Assembly (NCBI GenBank): GCA_963734365.1
Contig: CAVTGV010000010.1
Location: 1-64,000 of the forward strand
Direction of reading: 5' to 3'
Length of the DNA: 64,000 bases
Origin: JACVRW01 sp963734365
GTDB lineage: Bacteria > Actinomycetota > Thermoleophilia > Solirubrobacterales > Thermoleophilaceae
Under the pieces are notes generated by a model. That model was not told the origin of the DNA and did no database searches. It saw only the letters and a list, made by a program, of their open reading frames with translations. The position numbers and the translations under genes are program-made. This document shows, piece after piece, positions 9,372 through 17,646 of this stretch. Within the stretch, counting starts at the first letter, position 1. Each line of letters begins with the position of its first letter.

Positions 9372-11192
9372 CTACCGGGAGACTACGCTGTCGCCGCGCC
9401 GTGAGGCGAGGACGATCACGGTGTCGCCCGGCCGGACGTCGGGCGCGCGTCCGTCCGCCGCGACGCGCAGACGAGCGTCGGGACTGACGGCGAAGAGCGT
9501 GAGTTCGGTCCCGGTGGCGGCTGAGTCCGCATCGTCGGTGCCGTCGTGGTTTGTGATCTGCGCTCCGGCGGCGAACCGCCGGCGGAGCTCGGCGAAAGTG
9601 AGCGTGTCGCTGCCCAGGATGCCGGCCTCCCTCGGCGGTGGCAGCAGGTCCGGCTGCTCGGGGTCGGGGGCAACTCGATAGACGTGCTCGTGGCCGAGGT
9701 GGCCGCGCAGCTCGGCGGCGGCGAGAGCGTTGAAGTCGTCGCTGCCTGTGAGCAGCAGGGCGTCCGTAATCTCCTCGAGCTCCGCCTCTCGGCTGACCGC
9801 GTCCACCATCATCCGCCCGCGGTCGGCTTCGAGGCCGGCGGCCCGAGCGGCGTCACGGTGGTGGGCCGGTCCCGCCCACATGCGAACAGCGACTCCGGAT
9901 CGCTTGAGCGCCTCGGCGATCTCGCGCGCCCAGGGGTGGCCGCCGACCACGAGCACCCGGCCGCGCTGCTTGCCGGCCAGCCCGAGCATTCTCGCGATCA
10001 GCGGAGCTGTGAGCCCGTAGAGGACGACGGTCCCGAAGATCGCCATGAAGACGATCGGCAGCACGAGGTTGGCGCCATCCACTCCCTGGGTGGCGAGCTG
10101 CGGCCCGAAGGCCGCGGCGGTCGCCCCGGCCACGATGCCGCGCGGCGCCATCCACGCGACGAACGCTCGCTCGCGCCATGTGAAGGCGGAACGCAGCGTT
10201 GTGAGCAACACTGCGGCCGGCCTGATCAGCAGCACCATGATCGCGACGAGGATGAGGACCTCTGGCATCACGTCCTGCACCTCGCCTGGGGAGACGGAGG
10301 CGGCGACGAGCACGAACAGCACGCCGATGAGCAGCTGAACCAGCGTCTCCTGGAACTCGAACAGCGCCAAGCTGATCAGCAGGCGGCGTTGGTTGGCGAC
10401 GGCGATCCCTATCAGCGTCGCTGTCGTCAGGCCGGAGTCGTCGTGGATGAGGTCGGCCCCCACCACCGCCGCCACGACGACCATGAGTGTGGTCGGTACG
10501 ACCATGCGGGGCGCGCTGCGCTGGACCTCGCGGAGCAGGAGTAACAGCAGCGGCGCCGCGACGGCTGCGATCAGCCCACCGACGCCGAGGCTGAGCAGCA
10601 TCTCCCCCGGCTGCCAGCCGCGGCCCGAGCTCACGCTCTGGAAGACGTGCACGCCGAGCAGCGCACCGATCGGGTCGACGAGCGTGCCCTCCCACTTGAG
10701 GAGGGAGCGCACATCCCGCGTCGGGCGGATAAACGCGAGCAAAGGCAGTACGACCGTCGGACCGGAAACGACGAGGATCGCCCCGATGAGAATCGCCGCG
10801 CCCCTGTCCATGTCGCCGAACAGCAGCGCCACAGTTGCGGCTACGCCGGCCCAGGTCACGACGACGCCTCCGGCCACAAGGCGTGCGACGACCTTGCGCA
10901 CGCCGGGAGCGACCTCGCCAAAGGACAGCCCCAGTCCTGCGTCGAACAGGATGATGCCGACGGCCACCGAGACGAACGGCTGGTAGAGCGCGCCGAGCAG
11001 GTTGTCGGGTTGCACGTCCTCAGTTGCGATGCCGGCGATGAACCCGACCGGCAGCAGCAGGACGATTGCCGGCACCCTCAGGCGTCGCGCCAGCAGCTGG
11101 CAGCTGACGGCTAGGACGAGTACGAGGCCAAGACCCAGGAGGATGTCGTCCGTCGACGTCGTGCCTCGATAGTTGCTCCCCGGCCGCAGCAC
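9372..11192 (-). CDS. CPA1-type Na+(K+)/H+ antiporter with C-terminal TrkA-like domain
   Basis: Membrane exchanger swapping protons for sodium or potassium, for pH and ion control. The 606 residues have an N-terminal block of about 12-13 hydrophobic helices (to about residue 400), including LKWEGTLVDPIGALLGV, the antiporter ion-binding motif with the conserved ND/VDP-like acid. This is followed by a Rossmann-like TrkA-N domain starting VLVVGGHPWAREIAEAL and a C-terminal TrkA-C-like segment. Such regulatory domains gate transport by binding nucleotides. The start is GTG at 11192. It stands alone on the minus strand, divergent from the cyclase gene (about 56 bases between starts), and is separated from zwf by about 105 bases. 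Confidence 0.88.
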   Translation of the reverse strand: MLRPGSNYRGTTSTDDILLGLGLVLVLAVSCQLLARRLRVPAIVLLLPVGFIAGIATEDVQPDNLLGALYQPFVSVAVGIILFDAGLGLSFGEVAPGVRKVVARLVAGGVVVTWAGVAATVALLFGDMDRGAAILIGAILVVSGPTVVLPLLAFIRPTRDVRSLLKWEGTLVDPIGALLGVHVFQSVSSGRGWQPGEMLLSLGVGGLIAAVAAPLLLLLLREVQRSAPRMVVPTTLMVVVAAVVGADLIHDDSGLTTATLIGIAVANQRRLLISLALFEFQETLVQLLIGVLFVLVAASVSPGEVQDVMPEVLILVAIMVLLIRPAAVLLTTLRSAFTWRERAFVAWMAPRGIVAGATAAAFGPQLATQGVDGANLVLPIVFMAIFGTVVLYGLTAPLIARMLGLAGKQRGRVLVVGGHPWAREIAEALKRSGVAVRMWAGPAHHRDAARAAGLEADRGRMMVDAVSREAELEEITDALLLTGSDDFNALAAAELRGHLGHEHVYRVAPDPEQPDLLPPPREAGILGSDTLTFAELRRRFAAGAQITNHDGTDDADSAATGTELTLFAVSPDARLRVAADGRAPDVRPGDTVIVLASRRGDSVVSR

Positions 11193-11248
11193 GCCATCAC
11201 CCCGATCAGATGATGCGCTCCGTGGTTCGCCGCCATAGGGTGGTCGAA

Positions 11249-12178
11249 ATGTCCAAGCTGGACATGACTGCGCGCGAGTTCCGCGAGCTCTTCGATGCGG
11301 TCTCCAACTGGGGTCGCTGGGATGACGACGGCGAGCGCGGGGCTCTGAACCACCTCACGCCCGCTCGGACCGCCGCTGCCGCCCGGCTGGTTCGCACCGG
11401 AACCACGATCACGCTCAGCCAACCCCTGAAAACCAAGGCGGGCATCGATGTGCCGGAGCCCGCCGACCATCACATGACGATGCTGAACGACGTCGACATC
11501 GGGTCCGGGTCGGTGCGCTTCGCCAAGGACTACGTCGGCCTCGACTACCACAACGACGGGCACACCCACATCGACGCCTTCTGCCACGTGGCCTTCGAGG
11601 GCAAGCTGTTCGACGGAAAGCCGGACCGGTCAGTGACCACGGAGGGCGCCGCGGCGGGTGCGATCGGGGTGCTCAGGGACGGATTAGTCGGCCGCGGCGT
11701 TCTGCTCGACGTCCCGCGGATACGCGGCGTTCCGTGGATCGAGCCGGGCGAGCACGTGTTTTGCGAAGACCTCGAGGCGGCGGAGCGGGCTCAAGGGGTT
11801 CGCGTGGAAGCCGGCGACATCCTCCTGGTACGCACGGGCCACGCTCGGCGCCAGGCCGATCTCGCACCGTGGGACACCCGGAACGCGAAGGCGGGCCTCC
11901 ACCCCACGACGGCGTCGTTCCTGGCGGATCGGCAGGTGGCCGCGCTCGGCTCAGACGGCAACAGCGACACTGCTCCGAGCACTACGGAAGGGGTCGCGTT
12001 TCCCATTCATGTCCTCGCCCTGAATGCCATGGGCGTCCACCTGCTCGACTACCTCCAGTTCGAGGATGTGGTGCGGCATTGTGAGGCGGTCGGGCGCTGG
12101 GAGTTCATGTTCGTTGCCGCCCCACTGCGAATCGTGCACGGGACGGGGTCCCCCCTGAATCCCACCGCGATCTTCTGA
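11249..12178 (+). CDS. Cyclase-family metal-dependent hydrolase
   Basis: Member of the cyclase/kynurenine formamidase-like family of metal-dependent hydrolases; the substrate is unknown. The metal site is visible as YHNDGHTHIDAFCHV near residue 97, a variant of the HxGTHxDxPxH signature. A later HDD-like acid region and EPGEHVFCEDLEAAE match plant and bacterial cyclase-like proteins that hydrolyse amide or lactone bonds. ATG at 11249 is preferred over one at 11210 because homologous sequence begins at MSKLDMTAREF and an AGGGTGG-like site lies just upstream. The membrane protein that follows starts five bases after the stop, so the two are likely co-transcribed. Its length of 309 residues is typical. 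Confidence 0.82.
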   Translation: MSKLDMTAREFRELFDAVSNWGRWDDDGERGALNHLTPARTAAAARLVRTGTTITLSQPLKTKAGIDVPEPADHHMTMLNDVDIGSGSVRFAKDYVGLDYHNDGHTHIDAFCHVAFEGKLFDGKPDRSVTTEGAAAGAIGVLRDGLVGRGVLLDVPRIRGVPWIEPGEHVFCEDLEAAERAQGVRVEAGDILLVRTGHARRQADLAPWDTRNAKAGLHPTTASFLADRQVAALGSDGNSDTAPSTTEGVAFPIHVLALNAMGVHLLDYLQFEDVVRHCEAVGRWEFMFVAAPLRIVHGTGSPLNPTAIF

Positions 12179-12183
12179 GAGCG

Positions 12184-12864
12184 GTGGCTCGCAGGTCCAC
12201 GGCGCGTGAGGGCGAGGAAGCGCGAATCGCCGGCGAGTCGCGCTGGCCGATGGCGGCCGCGGTTGTGGCTGCGATCGTCCTCACAATTCTGCTGCCGAAG
12301 GACCAACGCTTGCTACCAGCGTGGGTGCTCCCGCTCGTCGAGGGCATCCTGCTCGCGGCCCTGATCGCGGGCGACCCCGGGGCGATCGACCGCCGCTCGA
12401 GGCTGCTCCGCGTGCTCTCAATCGCGCTCGTGTCGATTCTCGTTCTGAGTGCCCTGACGGCCGCGGCGAAGCTCATCGACGTACTCATCACGGGCGGCCC
12501 GCAGACGAACTCCGCCAGCGATCTGCTCGAGGCCGGGTCGATCATCTGGGTCGGCAACATTCTCGCCTTCGCACTGCTCTACTGGGAGCTCGACAGCGGT
12601 GGCGCGGCAGCTCGTGCCCACCACACGCGTGCCGACGTCGACTTCGCCTTCCCCCAGCAGATGAATCCGGAGCTGGCTCCGGCGGACTGGAGCCCGCGGT
12701 TCGTCGACTACCTCTACCTGGCCTTCACCAACGCGACAGCGCTAAGCCCCACGGACGCGATGCCGATTGCCCGCTGGGCCAAGCTCGCGATGATGGTGCA
12801 GGCGGTCAGCTCGCTCGCGATCCTCGGCTTGGTGATCGCCCGGGCCGTGAACGTGTTCGCGTAG
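12184..12864 (+). CDS. Uncharacterised integral membrane protein (possible DUF1345-like)
   Basis: A 226-residue protein with four or more hydrophobic segments, at about residues 20-38, 40-60, 75-100 and 115-135, and a last one at 200-224. The final third, YLYLAFTNATALSPTDAMP followed by a helix ending AILGLVIARAVNVFA, has the layout of the pore loop plus inner helix of two-helix ion channels but lacks a TVGYG filter. Similar unannotated membrane proteins are common in actinobacteria. I do not assign a function. The start is GTG at 12184, five bases after the cyclase gene, so the pair probably forms an operon. It is convergent with the ClC-like gene. Confidence 0.7.
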   Translation: MARRSTAREGEEARIAGESRWPMAAAVVAAIVLTILLPKDQRLLPAWVLPLVEGILLAALIAGDPGAIDRRSRLLRVLSIALVSILVLSALTAAAKLIDVLITGGPQTNSASDLLEAGSIIWVGNILAFALLYWELDSGGAAARAHHTRADVDFAFPQQMNPELAPADWSPRFVDYLYLAFTNATALSPTDAMPIARWAKLAMMVQAVSSLAILGLVIARAVNVFA

Positions 12865-12913
12865 CTCGGATTGGCTCCTGTCGCGAGACTATCCGCCGTC
12901 GACTTGTCCTTGC

Positions 12914-14233
12914 TCACGCGTCGGAGGCGGCGGGCTCGCGTTGCCGTTGCGCCAGCGCGATGAGCAGACCCGAGCCTGAGAGGGCGAGGTAGGCACTGAT
13001 GACGGCGATCGTGACGGGTACTACCTGGAGGGCGCCGATTTGGGTCGTGATGACGCCGAGCAGGATCAGCGAGAAGGGGGCGGCGACGAGCGACCCCGGG
13101 AGGGCGGCGAACATCGCTGTGAACGCGAGGCCCTCCGGCAGCCCGGGGATCAGCACGTGGGCGGTGATGCCGGCCGTGCCGCCGATGAACAGCATCACGA
13201 GGAACGGCCCACCGATGAAGCCGGTGGCCTCACAGAGCGCGAACACGAGGATCTTTGCGAACACGACCGCGATCAACAGACCGGCGCCGAGTGCCGCCCC
13301 GTCGTCGATCACGGTCGTGAGCTGATCGGTTCCGGTGAACAGCGTCAGCGGCAGCGCCACGCCGACCAGCCCGAACGCGACTCCCCCGATCGTCGAGCGA
13401 AGGATCGTCCGATTGCCGAGACGAGCGGCGAGCCGCGTGATGACCGCGATCGCGAGCATCGTGACGAGCGCGAGCGCCGCGGCGGCCAGACCCAGGGGAA
13501 CGGCGGCCAGCAGCTGCCAGTCCTCGTACTTGAACGACGGCAGCGAGTAGATCCCGACGAAGGTCGACCCCGCGATCGGAAAGTACACCGCGAACGCCAC
13601 CGACGAGGCCAACAGACCCCCGACCAGCGTCTCCGAGAAGCGAGCGGCCTTCGGACGCGCAATCTCGAGCACCAGAATCGTGGCCAAGATCGGAGCCGAC
13701 AACAGGCCGCCGTACGCTGCCGACATTCCGGTGAGCGTGTTCGTCGCCCGCATTTCTTCGCTGAGTTTCTTCCGCTCCGAGACCCAGGTTCCCAGCCCGC
13801 CCCCGAGCTTCCCCAGTGCGTCCTCGGGCCCGAGGCTCGCACCACCGGCCAGCGACGCCAGCGAGACGGCAACCACCTTCGGGACCGTCGAGGGGTCGAC
13901 ACGCTGGTCCTTCAGCTCCTCGACGGTGCCGGGCAACTTGGCCGGCAGCCGAAACAGCCGTCGAAGCACGCCGACGAGCACTCCCGCCGCCGCGGTCACC
14001 GCCACCCACCAGAGGCTCCCGTCGAACCAGCCGGGGTCCTTCGGAAGCGTGAACCAGAGGTCGGTGCCGCCCTTGACCAACCCCAAAAACGCCAAGCTGG
14101 CGAACGCGAGAACCACCCCGAACAACGCCGCATACCCCATCAGCCGCCAGAACCCCGGCGACTGCGTCAACGCCACATCGTCGGGGCCTGGCTTCGACCC
14201 CTGGCCGGAGCCGGGACGTGACCCCGCGCTCAC
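12914..14233 (-). CDS. ClC-family chloride channel/transporter, divergent
   Basis: Predicted anion channel or H+/anion exchanger of the ClC type: 439 residues with ten or more hydrophobic helices. GGASLGPEDALGKLGGG near residue 130 aligns with the GREGP region and keeps the gating glutamate in a GPED context. The later GFIGGPFLVMLFIGGTAG matches the helix that carries GxFxP in other ClC proteins. The GSGIP chloride-binding loop is not recognisable (KLPGTVEEL stands in its place), so ion selectivity may differ. The start is GTG at 14233. No CBS domain is attached. It is monocistronic on the minus strand, facing the 12184 membrane gene and followed upstream by a 139-base spacer in which I see no gene. 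Confidence 0.82.
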   Translation of the reverse strand: MSAGSRPGSGQGSKPGPDDVALTQSPGFWRLMGYAALFGVVLAFASLAFLGLVKGGTDLWFTLPKDPGWFDGSLWWVAVTAAAGVLVGVLRRLFRLPAKLPGTVEELKDQRVDPSTVPKVVAVSLASLAGGASLGPEDALGKLGGGLGTWVSERKKLSEEMRATNTLTGMSAAYGGLLSAPILATILVLEIARPKAARFSETLVGGLLASSVAFAVYFPIAGSTFVGIYSLPSFKYEDWQLLAAVPLGLAAAALALVTMLAIAVITRLAARLGNRTILRSTIGGVAFGLVGVALPLTLFTGTDQLTTVIDDGAALGAGLLIAVVFAKILVFALCEATGFIGGPFLVMLFIGGTAGITAHVLIPGLPEGLAFTAMFAALPGSLVAAPFSLILLGVITTQIGALQVVPVTIAVISAYLALSGSGLLIALAQRQREPAASDA

Positions 14234-14372
14234 GAACGAGCGATCATCACGCGGGCCGGGGAATCGGCGAAGCCACTGACCATGGTGACCGCCGAGAGAA
14301 AGGTCCCGTCGAAGTCTGCGGCATCAGTGAGACCCTCGTCACCGTCAGCGCAGTCTATGGGCAGGTCGGCAC

Positions 14373-14675
14373 CTAGTCGAGGACTTCGTCGGCGAGCTCC
14401 CGCAGCGCCCGCCGCGTCTTCGCCAGCACGCGCCGGCCCTGGGCGGTGGCCCGGTACTCCCGGCGCGATCGTCCATCCACCACCCGGCGCCGGGAGCTCA
14501 GAAGGCCCTCCTGCTCCATCGCGTGCAGCGTCGGGTAGAGGGTGCCGGGGCTGATCCGGTGGCCGTGCTCGGCCAGCTCAGCGGCCATCCAGCTGCCGTG
14601 GATCTCCTGCTCGGACGCGTGATGAAGGATGTGCAGGCGCACCGCTCCACGCATGAACTCCCGCATGCCGAGCAT
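14373..14675 (-). CDS. PadR-family transcriptional regulator
   Basis: Small winged-helix DNA-binding repressor of 100 residues. RGAVRLHILHHASEQEIHGSW starts the helix-turn-helix, GHRISPGTLYPTLHAMEQEGL is the classic PadR recognition-helix segment (SxGTLYPxLxxLE), and a wing with REYRATAQGRRVLA follows. The short C-terminal helix would make the dimer. It is transcribed away from chrA with only 32 bases between the two start codons, and those bases are filled by a 30-base palindrome. The simplest reading is that it represses both itself and chrA and releases on some ligand. The ATG at 14675 is the obvious start. Confidence 0.92.
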   Translation of the reverse strand: MLGMREFMRGAVRLHILHHASEQEIHGSWMAAELAEHGHRISPGTLYPTLHAMEQEGLLSSRRRVVDGRSRREYRATAQGRRVLAKTRRALRELADEVLD

Positions 14676-14676
14676 G

Positions 14677-14706
14677 GTATCGAGTTTCGATATCGTAAAC
14701 CGATAC
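14677..14706. promoter_or_regulatory. Probable PadR operator palindrome
   Basis: A 30-base inverted repeat with left half GTATCGAGTTTCGAT and right half ATCGTAAACCGATAC, in which 12 of 15 positions match. It occupies nearly the whole 32-base gap between the divergent padR and chrA start codons. PadR proteins bind AT-richer dyads beside their own genes, so this is the natural operator. The leaders it leaves are so short that one or both transcripts may be leaderless or start inside the neighbouring gene. Confidence 0.75.
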
Positions 14707-14707
14707 T

Positions 14708-15856
14708 TTGGCCCGCATACCTCTGATCGAGGTCCTGCGCGAATGGGGCCGCATCGGCTGCCTCGGCTTCGGTGGACCGCCGGCTCACATCACGCTGCTG
14801 CGCGAGCTGTGCGTGGAGCGGCGGCGCTGGCTCGACGAACACGATTTCGAGGACGCCCTCGCAGCGGTCAACCTCCTGCCCGGCCCCGCGTCCACCCAGC
14901 TCGCGATCTTCTGCGCCTGGCGGGTGGGCGGCCTGCCCGGAGCTGTCGTGGGCGGTCTCGCCTTCATCGTGCCTGGGCTGATCCTCATCCTCGTCCTGGC
15001 CGCCCTGTTCCTGGCCGGATCGCCGCCCCGCTGGGTGCGCGGCGCCGGTGCGGGCGCCGGTGCCGCGGTGGCCGCGGTGGCCGTTCAGGCGGGCGTCGGC
15101 CTGCTCCCCGCGAGCCTGCGACGCAGTCGCGCGGCGGCCCGCTGGCGCTGGGGCCTGTACCTGCTGGCAGGCGGGCTGTCCGCCGCGTTGCTGGGCCCCT
15201 GGCTGGTGCTCGTGCTGCTGGGCTGTGGGGCGGTGGAGACGACCATCCGGCTGGGACTGCCGGGGCGCGCCGCCGGGCTGCACGGATTCCCGGTGCTCGT
15301 CCTGGCTGCCGCATCCTCGGGCGGCCTGGGGGCGCTCGCCTGGACGGCGCTCAAGGTCGGAGCGCTCTCCTACGGCGGCGGCTTCGTGATCATCCCGCTG
15401 ATGCAGGGGGACGCGGTGGATGCGTACGGCTGGATGACCGACGCCGAGTTCCTGAACGCGGTGGCCCTCGGCCAGGTCACCCCCGGTCCGGTGGTCCACA
15501 CCGTGGCCGCGGTGGGCTACGCCGCCGCGGGCGTGGGCGGCGGGCTGTTGGCGGCGGCCGTGGCCTTCGCGCCCTCCTTCTCCTTCGTCCTGCTGGGAGC
15601 GGACCGCTTCGACCGGCTGCGTGCCAGCCGCGTGACCCGCGCCTTTCTGGCCGGCGCCGGACCCGCGGCGGTGGGAGCGATCCTGGGGGCGGCCGTGCCG
15701 CTCGCGGCGGCTCTCGAGGAAACCTGGCAGTTCGTGGTGCTGGCCTGCGCGGCCGCGTTGCTGCTCGTCCTGCGTGCCGGCGTGGTGGTCGTGCTGCTGG
15801 CCGCAGGTGCAGCGGGCGTGCTACTGGCCCTGGCCGGCGCTCCGCTGCCGCGCTGA
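14708..15856 (+). CDS. chrA: Chromate transporter (CHR family, two-domain)
   Basis: Inner-membrane transporter of the CHR family; members export chromate, though many are not proven to do so. The 382 residues contain two homologous halves: the first has REWGRIGCLGFGGPPAHI near residue 12 and NLLPGPASTQLA near residue 55; the second has GALSYGGGFVIIPLMQ near residue 220 and ALGQVTPGPVVHTVAAVGY near residue 255. About ten to twelve hydrophobic helices are visible. The only usable in-frame start before the conserved PLIEVLREWG is TTG at 14708, because a stop lies 12 bases upstream. It is divergent from the PadR gene and likely controlled by it. Confidence 0.9.
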   Translation: MARIPLIEVLREWGRIGCLGFGGPPAHITLLRELCVERRRWLDEHDFEDALAAVNLLPGPASTQLAIFCAWRVGGLPGAVVGGLAFIVPGLILILVLAALFLAGSPPRWVRGAGAGAGAAVAAVAVQAGVGLLPASLRRSRAAARWRWGLYLLAGGLSAALLGPWLVLVLLGCGAVETTIRLGLPGRAAGLHGFPVLVLAAASSGGLGALAWTALKVGALSYGGGFVIIPLMQGDAVDAYGWMTDAEFLNAVALGQVTPGPVVHTVAAVGYAAAGVGGGLLAAAVAFAPSFSFVLLGADRFDRLRASRVTRAFLAGAGPAAVGAILGAAVPLAAALEETWQFVVLACAAALLLVLRAGVVVVLLAAGAAGVLLALAGAPLPR

Positions 15857-15866
15857 CACGCTCGGT

Positions 15867-16079
15867 TCAGGACCGTTTCCTGAGCGCGCTCGGCTTGTGC
15901 ACGGCCGTGCCGCCGGACTTCTCGGACTTCACCAGGTACTGCGGATCGTCCTTTGACGCTCGCACCTTGCGCCCGCCGGCTTCGGTGTCGGAGGTGATCT
16001 TGCGCTCCACCGTGCCGACGCCCTTGCCACCGTGGCTGTTCCATTCCACCTTGTCGCCCTTCTTGAACTCCTGTGCCAT
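15867..16079 (-). CDS. Small DUF2945/HVA1-type TUDOR-like protein
   Basis: A 70-residue protein beginning MAQEFKKGDKVEWNSHGGKG, which matches the short family once called hypervirulence-associated protein with a TUDOR-like fold (DUF2945). The usual pattern is KGDxVxWxxxxGxxxGxV, then a basic tail carrying ASKDDPQYLVKSEKSG and a final Lys/Ser-rich stretch. It is likely a small cytoplasmic, possibly nucleic-acid-binding protein; the role is unknown. ATG at 16079 is chosen because family homology begins there, although the frame is open further upstream. It ends 10 bases past the convergent chrA gene and is divergent from nudC. Confidence 0.82.
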   Translation of the reverse strand: MAQEFKKGDKVEWNSHGGKGVGTVERKITSDTEAGGRKVRASKDDPQYLVKSEKSGGTAVHKPSALRKRS

Positions 16080-16178
16080 GGGCCGCTTGGTACCCCTGCG
16101 ATCCGCGGTCATGCGATCGGCGCGCCACTTGGGCGCATTGGCGCCACCCCGGGGGCGCCGCAGCGGTAGAACTGGGGT

Positions 16179-17036
16179 GTGATCGTCTTCTCGGGGGCAG
16201 GGCTCGACCGCGCTCCGGCCGAGCGCGCCGATCCTGACTGGCTCGCGGCCCGCCGGGCCGATCCGAGCGCGCGCGCCGTGCAGCTCTCGGAGCGCGGCGT
16301 GTGGATGGACGACGGACACCTGCTGCTGGCGGGGGTGAACGGTGCAGACGTGTTCCTCGGCCTGGGCGACGGGACGCCCCTCTTCGCGGCCGACGTGACG
16401 GACGCCGAGCCCCGGTCCGGCCATGCTGCGGGCCTACGCGAGGCCGCCGTGGATCTGCCGGCCGACGAGGCCGCGCTGGCCGCATACGCCGCGGCGCTCC
16501 TGTCCTGGCACCGCCGCCACCGCTTCTGCGCCAACTGCGGCAACCCCACCGACATCGTCGACGCCGGCCACGAGCGCCGCTGCCCGCAGTGCGGCGCACA
16601 CCACTTCCCACGCACCGACCCCGTGGTCATCATGCGCGTGATCGACCCTGGCGCGGATCGCCTGCTGCTCGGGCGCTCGCCGCGCTGGCCCGCGGGCCGC
16701 TACTCGGTGCTGGCCGGCTTCGTCGAGCCCGGGGAGACGCTCGAGGAGGCTGTCCGGCGCGAGGTGGAGGAGGAGTCCGGCGTCCGCCTGGGCACCGTTT
16801 CGTACGTGGCGTCCCAGCCCTGGCCCTTCCCGAGCTCGCTGATGCTGGGCTTCCACGCTCTGGCCGAGGGCGGCGAGCCGCGCGCCGACGGCGACGAGCT
16901 CGAGGACGTGCGCTGGTTCACGCGCGCCGAGGTGGAGGAGGCGGCCCGCGGCGGCGGAGCCATCCGGCTGTCGCCGCCCTACTCGATCTCGCGAAGGCTG
17001 ATCAACGGTTGGCTGGCCGCACCGCCCGGCGGCTAG
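16179..17036 (+). CDS. nudC: NADH pyrophosphatase (NudC)
   Basis: Nudix hydrolase that splits NAD(H) into NMN(H) and AMP and can remove NAD caps from RNA. The 285 residues have an N-terminal domain, a zinc ribbon FCANCGN...RRCPQCGAHHFP at about residues 115-150, and the Nudix box GFVEPGETLEEAVRREVEEESG near residue 185. SQPWPFPSSLMLGF, the NudC-specific signature that sets it apart from other Nudix enzymes, follows. The start is GTG at 16179. The gene is convergent with pyrE, and both stop codons are built from the same CTAG tetranucleotide at 17033-17036. Confidence 0.95.
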   Translation: MIVFSGAGLDRAPAERADPDWLAARRADPSARAVQLSERGVWMDDGHLLLAGVNGADVFLGLGDGTPLFAADVTDAEPRSGHAAGLREAAVDLPADEAALAAYAAALLSWHRRHRFCANCGNPTDIVDAGHERRCPQCGAHHFPRTDPVVIMRVIDPGADRLLLGRSPRWPAGRYSVLAGFVEPGETLEEAVRREVEEESGVRLGTVSYVASQPWPFPSSLMLGFHALAEGGEPRADGDELEDVRWFTRAEVEEAARGGGAIRLSPPYSISRRLINGWLAAPPGG

Positions 17037-17587
17037 GAGCGGTCCGGGCGGTCCGGGTAGATGTCGTCGATCGTGGTGAGTGGGGTGTAGGGAGCGCCCG
17101 CGGCCGACTCGATCGCCTCCGCGCCTCCCGCGAGCCGGTCCAGCACGCTCACGACTCCCGCGATCTCCAGGCCCTCCTCGCGCACCCGCTCGATCGCCTT
17201 GACGGTCGAGCCGCCGGTGGTCACCACGTCCTCCACGATCAGGCAGCGCTCACCGTCGTCGAGCAGCGGCCCCTCGATCCAGCGCTGGAGGCCGTGCTCC
17301 TTCTTGTCCTTGCGCACGAAGAACGCCCGGACGGGAGCCCCTGCGGCCAGCGCCGCGCAGGCCACGGGATCCGCTCCCATGGTCATTCCTCCCACCGCGG
17401 TCGCGCCCACGCGCTCCACCTCGCGCGCCACGAGCTCTCCCAGCGCCCGGAACGCCTTGGCCAGCAGAATCGCCCGCTTGGCATCCACGTAGTACTGGGC
17501 GGTGGCTCCGCTGGTGAGCGTGACCTCCCCGATAACCAGTGCGTGCGTGCGGAGCTCCTCCACCAGTTGCTCACGCGCGTCAGCCAT
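17033..17587 (-). CDS. pyrE: Orotate phosphoribosyltransferase
   Basis: Joins orotate and PRPP to make OMP in pyrimidine synthesis. The 184 residues show a substrate-side segment with LTSGATAQYYVDAKRAIL and VGGMTMGADPVA, then the PRPP-binding motif CLIVEDVVTTGGSTVKAIE near residue 120. The catalytic loop RKDKKEHG (about residues 92-99) carries the lysines that stabilise the pyrophosphate. The ATG at 17587 is clear. It stands alone, away from other pyr genes, and shares a stop tetranucleotide with nudC. No pyrimidine regulatory element was recognised in the short upstream gap. Confidence 0.95.
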   Translation of the reverse strand: MADAREQLVEELRTHALVIGEVTLTSGATAQYYVDAKRAILLAKAFRALGELVAREVERVGATAVGGMTMGADPVACAALAAGAPVRAFFVRKDKKEHGLQRWIEGPLLDDGERCLIVEDVVTTGGSTVKAIERVREEGLEIAGVVSVLDRLAGGAEAIESAAGAPYTPLTTIDDIYPDRPDRS

Positions 17588-17646
17588 GCGTGGAGGTTGC
17601 GGGTGCGAGGGTCATGGGCACGGAGCGGGCGCCGATGCTACTGGCA

